Part shown: piece by piece, positions 42,609-52,438 of the stretch
How the letters are laid out: each line of letters opens with the position of its first letter
How positions within the stretch are numbered: the first letter of the stretch is position 1
DNA from: Saprospirales bacterium
Lineage (GTDB): Bacteria > Bacteroidota > Bacteroidia > Chitinophagales > Saprospiraceae
DNA: 64,000 bases
Assembly (NCBI GenBank): GCA_016719895.1
Contig: JADJYG010000011.1
Coordinates: 77,001-141,000 of the forward strand
Direction: 5' to 3'
Notes under the pieces: generated by a model
Database searches by the model: none
Seen by the model: only the letters and a program-made list of their open reading frames with translations
Told to the model about the DNA's origin: nothing
Position numbers and translations under genes: made by a program

Positions 42609-45600
42609 ATGAAACCACAGGTTACATCCCGCCCACGTCTTTTCGTCCTCCTATACCTGCTTTTGGCCGCCATTGGGCTCCAGGCCCAAACGCAAGCCAG
42701 GTTCCCGGACAACCCGAACGAGTTTGTCGATAAACTCGGCGAATTCATGACGGCTTCCAAACGCCCGGACATGGTGGAGGCCTTTACTGTTTTTAAAAAC
42801 CAATACAAGGGACGGTTGTACAGCGACGAGGATATCCAAAGCGTGGTGCGGATGTCGAACCTGCTGGCCGAGCAACGCCTGTCGCCTTATCCGTACTACA
42901 AAAGTTATATCAACGCCGTAACAGCCGCCAAGTCCGACCCGGATACTACCCTGTTCCGGCGCTGGCACCGGTTTGCGGAGCTGGCGGTGGCTGATGTGGA
43001 AAAAGGAAAAACGCGCCCTATTGCTCAATTGCTCGATTTTTCGGCGGACTTTATGGAGCAGCGCGCCTTTCAAGCCCGGGAGGCCGGCCTGATTATATGG
43101 AAAATCCGCGGCGGTAGCTTCGATTTTATTTATTCAGACAAACGTCCAGCCCTCCAATGCCGGGAAGTAAACCTCGTTGGCGTCCGGAAAACGGATTCCA
43201 CTATGGTGCGGGGCACCTCCGGCGTCTATTATCCCGTCGAGGGGATCTGGCAAGGCGCCGGGGGAAAAGTGACGTGGGAGAATGCCGGCCTGGACTCTAC
43301 CGTGTTCGCACGCCTGACCGGTTATATGGTGGAAGCTAAAAAACCGCTGTTCCATTGCGATTCGACCGAATTTTTCTACCCTTTATACTTCCCTAAGGGC
43401 AGTATTTGGGGCAAATTTGAAGAAAACGTGGTAGTTTCAAACAAAAGCGTCAATACGCAATATCCGAGGTTTGAATCGTTTGATAAATCGCTTAAAATTG
43501 CCAAAATAGGCGAAGGCATCGAGTACATCGGCGGGTTCAAACTCTGGGGCGCCTCGGTGTTTGGCTATGGTACTTCCGGCAGCGAGGCCCAATTGACCAT
43601 TTTCAATAAAAAGCGGCAGCGTATCTTTTTCGGCACAGCCGAATTGTTCATCATCAAACGCGAGCTGAGTATCGTGGCCGAGGAGGTGAATGCCAAATTG
43701 TTTATGGATGGCGACAGCCTTTTCCACCCGGCCGTTGATTTCCGGGTGGATATTCCCACCCAGGTCATTCACCTCACCCGCGGCGAAAAAGGTTCCGAGC
43801 GCAATCCGTTTTTCTCCTCGTTCTACAACATGAACCTGGAGGCTGAAAAAGTATCCTGGTACGTCGCCCACGACTCGCTGGAGATCGGGTCCCGCTCCGG
43901 TGTGGCTAAAGGGGTCATGCAAAAGGTGGAATTCGAGAGCAGCAACCGCTTCGATGCCAGGGAATATGTTCAGATGCAAAATATTACCAGTGTCAACCCG
44001 ATTTCAATTCTGTACAAACTGATGCAGGAAACTGCCTGGGACAGCCTCCGGCAAAACCGCATTATACCGGACAATGCCTTTGCAAGGGCCCTCAACCCCA
44101 AGTTTGATTTCTCCAGCATTCAAACGCTGCTGGCGGAGATGGTGGCCGACGGTTTTATAAACTACTATTTTGACCGGCACGAAATCGAACCGCGGCCCAA
44201 ACTCGCACACTATGCCCTGGCCAGCCAGGGCAAGCGCGACTATGACGCCATCAAGATTGAGTCGGTGAGCACCGGCTCGAATGCGCGGCTTGATCTGAAA
44301 TCCAAAGAAACCACCATTTTTGAGGTCAAACGCATCGAGCTGAGCGAACGGCAACGCACGGGCTTTATTCCAAACCGGCGGGCCATTACGTTGCTCAAAA
44401 ATCGTGATATGCGTTTCGGCGGCCGTTTATTTGCGGGCTATGCGTTATTTGAAGGCCAGGATATGTACTTTAACTACGACAAATTCCACGTTGAGTTTGA
44501 CTCGGTTAAACACCTTGATTTTTATTTGCCTACCGGCCTGGAAGACAAAAACGGCCAGCCGATGGCCGATGCCATGAATTCCACGGTGGAATACGTGTCG
44601 GGTATCCTGCTGGTGGACGCCCCCAACAATAAATCCGGCAAGGAAGACCTTGCGATCTTCCCTTCCCTGCAATCCAAAAAGCACTCTTTTGTTTTTTATG
44701 ACCGGCCCGGCACCCAGGAAGGCGTGTACAAACGGGACTCGTTTTATTTCAAACTCGAACCCTTTTCCTTCAACGGCCTGGATAGCTACACCGCTGAAAT
44801 GCTCCGTTTTAAAGGAGAACTGTTTCCCTCGGGCATTTTTGCGCCGTTTAGAGAGACCATCATCGTGCGGGACCAGGACAAATCATTCGGTTTTATTCAC
44901 CAAACACCGCCCGCCGGCTACCCCACCTATTTTAAAAAGGGCAATTACACCGGCCAGCTTGACCTGAGCAACCGCGGATTTCTCGGAAAAGGCACCGTGG
45001 AATACCTGACGGCCGACATCGAATCCGAAGACATTGTATTCCGGCCGAAACAAATGACCTGCACGGCCCGGAAATTTTTCATGGAAGAAGACCGGCTAAG
45101 CGCCGTCAAAGTGCCGCAAGCCCGGGGAGAGGACGTGAAAGTGAACTGGTTGCCATACCGCGACTCTATGTACGTCGAAAGTAAAGCCAAAGCGTTCGAA
45201 CTGTTCCGCGCACCCGGCTATACCCACAAAGGCGTGCTGGTGCTCACCCCGTCGGGCTTGAAAGGCCGGGGCGTATTCGAATGGTTCGGCGGCAAACTGA
45301 CCTCCCGGATCATCGCCTACGGGCCTTTCCAGGCCAGCTCAGATACCGCCGACCTCCAGATCAAGGCCCTGAACGGGGAAGACATCGTCTTCGATTCGAG
45401 AAATGTAGATGGCGAACTGGATTTTGACCGCCAAACCGGGGATTTTAAGGCGAACACCGCCGAGTCGACTACTACCCTGCCCCTGAACCGGTACCGCACG
45501 TCTATGAACGAATTCACCTGGGATATGAAGGCGCAAACCGTGACGTTCAAAAGCGACGAACGGGAGCCGGGCAATTTCGTATCCATCGACCCCGACCAGG

Positions 45601-47147
45601 ATACGCTGCAGTTTCAGGGCCAAACCGCCCTGTACGATATGAAAAACAGCCAGCTGAAGATCGGCGGTGTGCCCGTTATAAAATCGGCCGATGCCTTTAT
45701 TTATCCCGCTACCGGCGATATCGAAATCGAAGCCGGCGGTAAAATGAAACCACTCACGGAAGCGCGTATCCAAGCCGACACCGTGAGCAAATACCATACG
45801 ATCAACCGCGCTACGGTCGAAATTTTGGGTAAAAAACTTTACCGCGCCACCGGGTTCTATGAATACAACATCCCCGGCCATACCCAGGAGATCTTTTTCA
45901 ACAATATCATCGGCGAACGCCGCGGCCCCGGCACGCCGTCCACTAAAAATGTATTGACCACCGCCAGCGGCGAAGTGAAAGAAGCCGACAGTTTTCATAT
46001 GGACGTAAAAACGCTGTTTGCCGGTACCGTCATCCTGAAAGCCAACCAGCAAAACCTGCGTTTCGAAGGCTTTGCCCGGCTCCAGGCCGACCGGCTGAGC
46101 AATCCCTGGTTTAGTGTGTATACCGAAGTGGACAAAAACGACCCCACGATCCGGGTGAAAAATGTTAAAACCGGCGATGGCGATCCCTTGTTCCTCGGAT
46201 TTTTCCTCTCCCGGGAATCAGGCCAGGCCTATCCCTGCGTCCTGCAACAACCCTTTGCCCGGGTGGACCGTGCGCTGATCAATTGTGAAGGCATGTTCAA
46301 ATACGACCCGAAAACGGACCGCTACACCTTCGGCGATTCCGCCCGCGTAAACACGCCGGCCTTGTTCAAGGGACCCAAAATGGTGTATGAAAATAAGACC
46401 GGAATCCTGCAAGCCGAAGGGCCGCTCAATCTCGGCAGTGGGCTGGAATACATGAAAGTAAAGGGCGCCGGGCGGCTGAAAACAGACTATAATATCCCCG
46501 ATACCGCTGCATTTGTGGTGACGGGAGAATTGATGACCGGCATTGAAATGACTATTCCAAAGGTGCTGGTAGAAATGATGGTCAATGATATTAAAGCCTC
46601 CAGCTTCGACGCCACCGTTCCACCGTTCAACAGCCAGCAAGCCTTCTACCAGCCAGCCCTGTTTGAGTTTCTGAGCGATGTAAAAGACCAGGAGGAAGTC
46701 ATGGCCAACCTGCGCAATAACTATATTAACCTGCCGAAAAAAGACAATAATTACGCCTTCCTGCTCGGCCGCCACCCGGTCATCTGGAATCCCGAATACC
46801 AGTCGTTCGTAAGCCTGGAAGACCGCATTCCAATCATTGCGATCAATGGCGAGCCGATTCAAAAAGTGCTGACCACCTATGTGGAATATAAAATGCCCGG
46901 CAACCAGGACGACCGTTTTTACCTGTATATCAAGGCATCCGCCGACCTTTGGTATTTCTTCGGCTACCAGGCCGGTGCGCTCAATGTAGTGTCCAGCAGC
47001 ACCCGCTTCAACGACGCCCTGCTTGGCCTGAAAACCAAGGAGACCCAAATCAAGATGCCCGACGGCGAACTGTATGAAATCGTAGCGGCTAACCCGTCAT
47101 TGGCCGATGCGTTTGTCAACCGGGTACGCAACGGGAGAAAGTTTTAA
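42609..47147 (+). CDS. Very large exported protein of unknown function
   Basis: A 1512-residue protein starting MKPQVTSRPRLFVLLYLLLAAIGLQAQ, a signal peptide. It has no recognised domain and no sorting domain. The middle (about residues 530-1150) consists of repeated beta-rich units with Asp, Asn and aromatic residues (for example GRGVFEWFGGKLTSRIIAYGPFQASSDTADLQIKA and RFGGRLFAGYALFEGQDMYFNYD), suggesting a stacked beta-solenoid or jelly-roll like the OstA/LptA class, though similarity is by appearance only. It has a promoter and converges with the CBM9/DUF5916-like gene across only 15 bp. Confidence 0.7.
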   Translation: MKPQVTSRPRLFVLLYLLLAAIGLQAQTQARFPDNPNEFVDKLGEFMTASKRPDMVEAFTVFKNQYKGRLYSDEDIQSVVRMSNLLAEQRLSPYPYYKSYINAVTAAKSDPDTTLFRRWHRFAELAVADVEKGKTRPIAQLLDFSADFMEQRAFQAREAGLIIWKIRGGSFDFIYSDKRPALQCREVNLVGVRKTDSTMVRGTSGVYYPVEGIWQGAGGKVTWENAGLDSTVFARLTGYMVEAKKPLFHCDSTEFFYPLYFPKGSIWGKFEENVVVSNKSVNTQYPRFESFDKSLKIAKIGEGIEYIGGFKLWGASVFGYGTSGSEAQLTIFNKKRQRIFFGTAELFIIKRELSIVAEEVNAKLFMDGDSLFHPAVDFRVDIPTQVIHLTRGEKGSERNPFFSSFYNMNLEAEKVSWYVAHDSLEIGSRSGVAKGVMQKVEFESSNRFDAREYVQMQNITSVNPISILYKLMQETAWDSLRQNRIIPDNAFARALNPKFDFSSIQTLLAEMVADGFINYYFDRHEIEPRPKLAHYALASQGKRDYDAIKIESVSTGSNARLDLKSKETTIFEVKRIELSERQRTGFIPNRRAITLLKNRDMRFGGRLFAGYALFEGQDMYFNYDKFHVEFDSVKHLDFYLPTGLEDKNGQPMADAMNSTVEYVSGILLVDAPNNKSGKEDLAIFPSLQSKKHSFVFYDRPGTQEGVYKRDSFYFKLEPFSFNGLDSYTAEMLRFKGELFPSGIFAPFRETIIVRDQDKSFGFIHQTPPAGYPTYFKKGNYTGQLDLSNRGFLGKGTVEYLTADIESEDIVFRPKQMTCTARKFFMEEDRLSAVKVPQARGEDVKVNWLPYRDSMYVESKAKAFELFRAPGYTHKGVLVLTPSGLKGRGVFEWFGGKLTSRIIAYGPFQASSDTADLQIKALNGEDIVFDSRNVDGELDFDRQTGDFKANTAESTTTLPLNRYRTSMNEFTWDMKAQTVTFKSDEREPGNFVSIDPDQDTLQFQGQTALYDMKNSQLKIGGVPVIKSADAFIYPATGDIEIEAGGKMKPLTEARIQADTVSKYHTINRATVEILGKKLYRATGFYEYNIPGHTQEIFFNNIIGERRGPGTPSTKNVLTTASGEVKEADSFHMDVKTLFAGTVILKANQQNLRFEGFARLQADRLSNPWFSVYTEVDKNDPTIRVKNVKTGDGDPLFLGFFLSRESGQAYPCVLQQPFARVDRALINCEGMFKYDPKTDRYTFGDSARVNTPALFKGPKMVYENKTGILQAEGPLNLGSGLEYMKVKGAGRLKTDYNIPDTAAFVVTGELMTGIEMTIPKVLVEMMVNDIKASSFDATVPPFNSQQAFYQPALFEFLSDVKDQEEVMANLRNNYINLPKKDNNYAFLLGRHPVIWNPEYQSFVSLEDRIPIIAINGEPIQKVLTTYVEYKMPGNQDDRFYLYIKASADLWYFFGYQAGALNVVSSSTRFNDALLGLKTKETQIKMPDGELYEIVAANPSLADAFVNRVRNGRKF

Positions 47148-47162
47148 AACGGTGGGACGGTC

Positions 47163-49826
47163 TCACATTAAAAACCGGTACGTCAGCTTTACCAGGAAAA
47201 TATTCTGCGGCCGCTGGTCGAATACGTTTTCGACAAGGCTGCGTACCAGCGGGGTGCCGAAGTCGCCGTAAGCGTCGGGCAGGCTGCCTTGCGACCACAC
47301 CAGGTACAACTCCGAGCCCGGGACGTATTCCCAGCGCACGACCAGGTTGGACCTGAATTGAATAAAATTCAAATCGGGTTGTTCAAAGGAATAGTCGGTC
47401 AGGCCATCTTTGTTTTCATCCACCGAAAGAACGCCGCCGGCCAGCCGGACATCGGCGGGGTCGTAGCGCTGAAAACGCTGGTCGAACGCTTGGTGGAGCG
47501 GATCGGTCACATAGCCGTAGTTTTGGTATAAGGCCCTGAAAATGAAGGGCTGGGCATAATATTGAACCGTCAGGTCAGGCGTGATATTGTAATTCATGCG
47601 ACCGGTCAGGGAAAAGCTGCGCTGATTCACCTCGCTGACTACGGTACGCTCCTGGTCTGCAAAAGCGGTCTTAGCCACATATTGGTCTTGTTTTCGCCAG
47701 GAAGCGCTGTATCCCGGATACAGGCTAATCTTCAGGGCGTCGAGCGGTTGAAACGTCAGCCCGGCGTAGTATTCGCTCGTGCGGGCCGTATGGCCGGTGC
47801 TCCAGCCAAAATAGGTATTGCCAAAAAAAGTTATCTTTTTGCGCCCGTCGGTTTCCAGGTATGAAAAATGGCCGAACGACGGTGGACGCCGGAGCGACGA
47901 TCCGCCGCGCAGTGCGTTATTGGAAATATCGAGGGTATTCCAGGTCAGGCCGGCGCCAATCCGCCAATTATTTTTAAACCAGGCATGGGTGTTGGTATTG
48001 ACCGAGGATTGCAGAAATTGGCCGCCAAAATCCCAACGCGCCCGGTAGTTGAAGTTGACGCGCCAGTTCCGAAAAATGGAAAACGGCTTTTGGATTTGAT
48101 AACCGGCCCAGGAGAAGTGGTTGATTTCGTCGGCAGCCAGGAGGAATCCGGCATCGTTCAGTTCGAGTTCCGGCGAACGCCAGGTGATACCGGCTTCAAA
48201 TTTCAGAACGCCGCCGCGTCGATCGGATTTGCCGCCGATTTTGCCAAAGCGCAGCGTGCCGCCGGTGCCGGTGAGCGATGTGCGGGTGTTCTCTACTCCG
48301 AGGTGGCGGGCATTGGGGCGCTGAAACAAGTGGATGAATCCCATTTGCGTGGCCTGTATGGCCACGGGGCTGCCTTCCACGCGGCTAAAGATTCCGTTCG
48401 CCTTTAAAAACCACCAGCGGTTTTTCCAATAGCGCTGAAAGTCGAGGCCGCCGGAATAGGCGCTGCGGTGCAGCCAATCGATCCCGTTTTCGCGGTTTAC
48501 TGCCGAAAAAACGGCTCCGACGATCGTATTGCCCTGGTCATAATCTTTCAGCAGGCGTCCGACAAAATAATTGGTCAGCGGTTCGACCAGGGCTTCGCGG
48601 CGTTCGCCGTTGCGGTCGATATCGGCCATTTCGCGGCGCGTTACGCTTTCCATGATCCCTACCGACCACCCTTTCGGCGTCTTGCCGCTGAATTTGGCGG
48701 CGCCGAGGATGGATGTTTTTTGCGGTACATCTGCAAATTCGCCGGCAGCCAGGTCGGGCGAGCCATGCGGGGCGCCACCAATCCGGCGGGAGTAAAACAG
48801 CAGGTCGGCATCATAATCGCCTTCCGAAAACGAACCGGTAACGCGGTAATCGAAGAGGTTGCGGCTTTCGATAAAAAACGGCCGGCGTTCTTCAAAAAAC
48901 ACCTGGTAGCCGTCGAGGCGCACCGCGCCGGGGTCGGCTTCTACCTGGCCAAAATCAGGGTTTATGGTAAAGTCCAGGATCAGATCGCTGGTGACGGCGA
49001 GTTTCCCATCCAGGCCGCCGCTGATGCGGTTGGTGGAGCCATCGGCAAACGGATTACCCTCCTGTTTTTCAAACCGTTCGGCTTGGGCCACCACATAGGG
49101 CGCCAGTTCCACCTGTTTTTTGGAGGGCAGTTGCCGGAGTCCGTGCAATTCCCCAAAACCGCTCACCCATCCGCCGGAATTCTGGGGTATATATTGCCAG
49201 GTGGACCGCTCCTCCCGGCGAAATATCCGCCGCATGACCTGGATCCCCCACACCGGTTCGGTTTGATTGCCGTAGCGCAATTGGCTGAACGGAATTTTTA
49301 CCTCGGCCGTCCAGCCCAGGCTATCCACCTGTGTTTTGGCATACCAGACAGGGTTCCAGTTGGTGTCCCAGTTGTTGCCGTTGTCCGAGACGAATTCATC
49401 GCCTTTGACGCCACTGGCCGAGAGGGTAAAGGAAAAGGCGGTGCGCAGGTCGTGGTAGCTGTCGATGTTGATTTCGACCCAGTCGCCCGGAAATTCGTCC
49501 CGCCGGCTCATGCGCTGCACGATACTGTCGGGTGCGGGATCGAAACAGCGGTAGCCGATAAAAAGAAACTTGTCGTTGTACAGGATTTTGAATTGTGTCG
49601 GGTGCGACGGTGCGATGCCTTCGGCAGGCTGGTATTGAATAAAATCGTTGCCCCAGGCAACGGTTTCCCAGACCGGTTCATCCGGGATGCCATCCAATTT
49701 AACGGCTTCGCCGCTGAAGGGCTGGGTGACATATTGTTTTCGGGCGATTCCAGATTCAGGAGGTTGTGCAAATAGGTTGCCGGAAAGCAGAACGAGTACG
49801 GTCAGGGAAAGCAGGAGGTGTTTCAT
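47163..49826 (-). CDS. CBM9-like / DUF5916 outer-membrane protein
   Basis: An 887-residue exported protein. The signal peptide is MKHLLLSLTVLVLLSGNLFAQ; an in-frame ATG at 49868 is rejected because it precedes the signal. Residues of about 35-200 form a carbohydrate-binding family 9-like domain (AVKLDGIPDEPVWETVAWGNDFIQYQP, GWTAEVKIPFSQLRYG). The rest is a DUF5916 beta-barrel-like region (DLILDFTINPDFGQVEADPGAVRLDGYQVFFEERRPFFIE), ending with YRFLM. The family is widespread in Bacteroidota, with unsettled function; carbohydrate or metal-linked roles are possible. No obvious partner is adjacent. Confidence 0.87.
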   Translation of the reverse strand: MKHLLLSLTVLVLLSGNLFAQPPESGIARKQYVTQPFSGEAVKLDGIPDEPVWETVAWGNDFIQYQPAEGIAPSHPTQFKILYNDKFLFIGYRCFDPAPDSIVQRMSRRDEFPGDWVEINIDSYHDLRTAFSFTLSASGVKGDEFVSDNGNNWDTNWNPVWYAKTQVDSLGWTAEVKIPFSQLRYGNQTEPVWGIQVMRRIFRREERSTWQYIPQNSGGWVSGFGELHGLRQLPSKKQVELAPYVVAQAERFEKQEGNPFADGSTNRISGGLDGKLAVTSDLILDFTINPDFGQVEADPGAVRLDGYQVFFEERRPFFIESRNLFDYRVTGSFSEGDYDADLLFYSRRIGGAPHGSPDLAAGEFADVPQKTSILGAAKFSGKTPKGWSVGIMESVTRREMADIDRNGERREALVEPLTNYFVGRLLKDYDQGNTIVGAVFSAVNRENGIDWLHRSAYSGGLDFQRYWKNRWWFLKANGIFSRVEGSPVAIQATQMGFIHLFQRPNARHLGVENTRTSLTGTGGTLRFGKIGGKSDRRGGVLKFEAGITWRSPELELNDAGFLLAADEINHFSWAGYQIQKPFSIFRNWRVNFNYRARWDFGGQFLQSSVNTNTHAWFKNNWRIGAGLTWNTLDISNNALRGGSSLRRPPSFGHFSYLETDGRKKITFFGNTYFGWSTGHTARTSEYYAGLTFQPLDALKISLYPGYSASWRKQDQYVAKTAFADQERTVVSEVNQRSFSLTGRMNYNITPDLTVQYYAQPFIFRALYQNYGYVTDPLHQAFDQRFQRYDPADVRLAGGVLSVDENKDGLTDYSFEQPDLNFIQFRSNLVVRWEYVPGSELYLVWSQGSLPDAYGDFGTPLVRSLVENVFDQRPQNIFLVKLTYRFLM

Positions 49827-49907
49827 GCAGAAGCGGATTTGGCCAACAAACGCAACGCACAAAGACAAGTCCTTCCCTGCGGGGTTGCAAACCCGCTCGC
49901 CGGCCGG

Positions 49908-51431
49908 TCAGGGCCCGGCATTGCGGGTTTCGGAATTCAACACCTGCACAGTTTTTTCAAAAAGGGCCTCCGCCCGCTCGGGCGTGGAGCCTATACACAC
50001 CATGCCGAGTTTACCGTGTTCGGACAGGGCGCCCAGCAGGTGAAACATGACGCCTTCCTGGGTAGTGGCATCGTAATGGATTTTGTAGCAGATGGCGATG
50101 TCGATCAGGTCTTCCGGCGACAAGCCTTTGTAGTCATCCGAACTCAGGCAATCGGTGGCAAAATAATACCGCGTCTGGTTGTTGGGCATGTGGTATACGC
50201 CGGTATGGTGGTCGTAGTAACCATCCGTAAGGAATTTGAGCATCAGGTAAGGATGCGTGGTGCCGCCCTTGCGAAGGTTGATTTCGATCGCATAATGTTT
50301 CCACCAACCGTCAGTTTCTTTTACGGAGACGAAGTCTATCCCAAAGCGGCCGATAACGCCTTCCTGGCTAAGTTCTTCTGCCACGCGATAGCCCATTTTT
50401 CCAATTTCATTGGCGTATGCCTGGTTGGCCGGAAAGGTGGCGCCCAGATATACCTGAGACGATTCGCCGCCCAGGAGCTGATCGTGGGTGGATACGACTT
50501 CAATTTGATGCAAGGGGTTGATCCGGCATTGAACGGAAGGGGAGGTTTTGGAATCGCCTTCCAGGAAGGCTTCCACGATTCCGCCCATTTTTTCCATTTT
50601 TTCGGCAAAAACGTCGTACGTCAGGTCGGCAGCTACCATTTTGAGGTGTTGTCTCAGGTCTTCCTCTATGACGGGGTCATCGGCGTGTTCAAAGGAAAAA
50701 ATGGCATTCCCGTCGCCGGAGAAACCGTCGTTGAGTTTGACGACCGCCCGGCGAAGCGCGGGATATTCCTGCCGGAGTTCGCGCATAGCCAGCACCACGT
50801 CGTCCATATTTTTCAAGTTTTCGCGTCCAGGCGGAAGCAGCAGGCCCGCCCGCCTTAAAATTTCCCTGCTGCCACTTTTCGTGCCCCAGTAGGCCAGCCA
50901 GGCCGGGCAGCCGTATAAGGGCACGCCTAATTGGAGGGCGAGTTCGTGTTCGAGGTAGGTGACATTAAACGCAGCGATGTGCGCAACATGGCCGGGCTGG
51001 ATACAACATTTAATTTTTTCAATCAGGCGTGGCCGTGCCAGGATTTTTTCCGTCAGCGGCAAATGGGAAGCATCGCTGCAATGGAGCAGCGTCAGGCGTT
51101 GGCGCGAGTGCCGGGAAGTGATGCCGGGAAGCAGGTGCAGGTAATAATCGATGATCACCTCATCGATGGGCATGCTGCTGAGATAGATGACATGGGTGCG
51201 GGGCATCCGCAGCAGCAGCAGCAGGCAAAGCAGCCGCTCTTCATAGTGGTTGACGCCCCGGATTTTTGCCAGTATTTCGGCATCCAGGCTCAGGCTTGGT
51301 ACAATAATAACCGTTTTGGGGGCGAGGGGGTCGGGGAACTGGCGTTCGAATTGTAGGACCAATTCCTGTTGTATGGCTATGAAACGCGCCATAGACCCCG
51401 CCCAGGAAGCATCACCGGTAGCTGTGTCCAT
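49908..51431 (-). CDS. ATP-grasp peptide ligase, PGM1-related
   Basis: A 507-residue cytoplasmic protein. It has an N-terminal pre-ATP-grasp domain (TVIIVPSLSLDAEILAKIRGVNHYEERLLCLLLLLRMPRTHVIYLSS), an ATP-grasp core (PALRRAVVKLNDGFSGDGNAIFSF; RFGIDFVSVK and YAIEINLRKGGTTHP as the metal-binding segment), and a C-terminal part (GVMFHLLGALSEHGKLGMVCIGSTPERAEALFEKTVQVL) as in the PGM1 peptide ligase of pheganomycin synthesis. It lies 136 bp downstream of the crtI-crtB pair on the same strand. Its substrate is unknown, and no precursor peptide gene was seen. Confidence 0.85.
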   Translation of the reverse strand: MDTATGDASWAGSMARFIAIQQELVLQFERQFPDPLAPKTVIIVPSLSLDAEILAKIRGVNHYEERLLCLLLLLRMPRTHVIYLSSMPIDEVIIDYYLHLLPGITSRHSRQRLTLLHCSDASHLPLTEKILARPRLIEKIKCCIQPGHVAHIAAFNVTYLEHELALQLGVPLYGCPAWLAYWGTKSGSREILRRAGLLLPPGRENLKNMDDVVLAMRELRQEYPALRRAVVKLNDGFSGDGNAIFSFEHADDPVIEEDLRQHLKMVAADLTYDVFAEKMEKMGGIVEAFLEGDSKTSPSVQCRINPLHQIEVVSTHDQLLGGESSQVYLGATFPANQAYANEIGKMGYRVAEELSQEGVIGRFGIDFVSVKETDGWWKHYAIEINLRKGGTTHPYLMLKFLTDGYYDHHTGVYHMPNNQTRYYFATDCLSSDDYKGLSPEDLIDIAICYKIHYDATTQEGVMFHLLGALSEHGKLGMVCIGSTPERAEALFEKTVQVLNSETRNAGP

Positions 51432-51567
51432 CAGGCTGGCAGTTGGTTAGTGACGATAAACGCCCTACAAGATTAAGGCGTTGTATTGCGCTGACTACTG
51501 ATGCAAGCTACATGCAGAGCTGATTTTTGCCCGTTGGAATGTTTTCACGCCCGGCTGGCGCGCCCGG

Positions 51568-52416
51568 TCAAAGCAAATTGAGCCGGTGCCGGAGCGCCGA
51601 ACTGAACAACAGATAAACCTTGCGTTTGCCGGAGACGCGGAAACGCTCCTGGGATATGCGCTGGGCGGGAGCCCGCCTGATCTTGACAAACAGTTGGGTA
51701 TAATATTTATAGGCCAGGTAAACGCCGAAGCGGGCGCCGTCGGGCAGCCTTCGGATGCCGTCGAGTGCAGCCTGGAAATCGGCGTGGATATCTGCTTCGA
51801 TGCGCTTTTTGTCGGCATTGTCGAAATACCGAAAATCCACGCCCGGGAAATACACCCGGCCCCGGTCGTCGTAGTCACTTTTTATATCGCGCAGGAAGTT
51901 GATTTTTTGAAAAGCAGCACCCAGGCGGCATGCCGGCGCTTTCAAGTCCTCATACCGGGTATCGTCTCCTTCGCAGAAAACACGCAGGCACATCAAGCCC
52001 ACGGCTTCGGCCGAGCCGTAGATATAGGTGTTGTAGCCCTCCGGATCGTAGGTATTTTGGTCCAGGTCCATCTCCATGCTCCGCAAAAAGGCGTCGATCA
52101 GCTCCCGCCCGATACCGTATTGCCGGACAACCCGCTGAAGGGAATGCAAGACCGGGTTGAGGCTGATTCCCTCCTCCAGGGCCCGGTAAGTATCTTCGCG
52201 GAACCGGTCCAGCAACTCCCGCTTGGGGTACTGATGAAAGGTGTCGACAATTTCATCGGCAAACCGGACAAAACCATAAATCGCATAAACCGGCGCCCGG
52301 AACCGCCTGTGAAACAAGCGGATCCCCATAGAAAAGGAGGTGGAATACCACAGGGTGATCAAGCGGCTGCATTCCGCGCAGGCGGAGTGATAAACGTTGA
52401 CGTGATTCATACGCAA
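51568..52416 (-). CDS. crtB: Phytoene/squalene synthase family protein
   Basis: A 282-residue prenyl transferase joining two geranylgeranyl diphosphates to phytoene. The first aspartate-rich motif is RFADEIVDTF (about residues 51-60), and the second is NFLRDIKSDYDDRGRVYFP with the Asp residues that bind diphosphate through magnesium. SFSMGIRLFHRRFRAPVYAIYGFVRFAD is the typical start of the family. The gene begins 22 bp after crtI on the same strand, supporting phytoene as product; squalene synthesis is the alternative. Confidence 0.92.
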   Translation of the reverse strand: MRMNHVNVYHSACAECSRLITLWYSTSFSMGIRLFHRRFRAPVYAIYGFVRFADEIVDTFHQYPKRELLDRFREDTYRALEEGISLNPVLHSLQRVVRQYGIGRELIDAFLRSMEMDLDQNTYDPEGYNTYIYGSAEAVGLMCLRVFCEGDDTRYEDLKAPACRLGAAFQKINFLRDIKSDYDDRGRVYFPGVDFRYFDNADKKRIEADIHADFQAALDGIRRLPDGARFGVYLAYKYYTQLFVKIRRAPAQRISQERFRVSGKRKVYLLFSSALRHRLNLL

Positions 52417-52438
52417 AAAGTTACGCCTTTCGGTGGGT

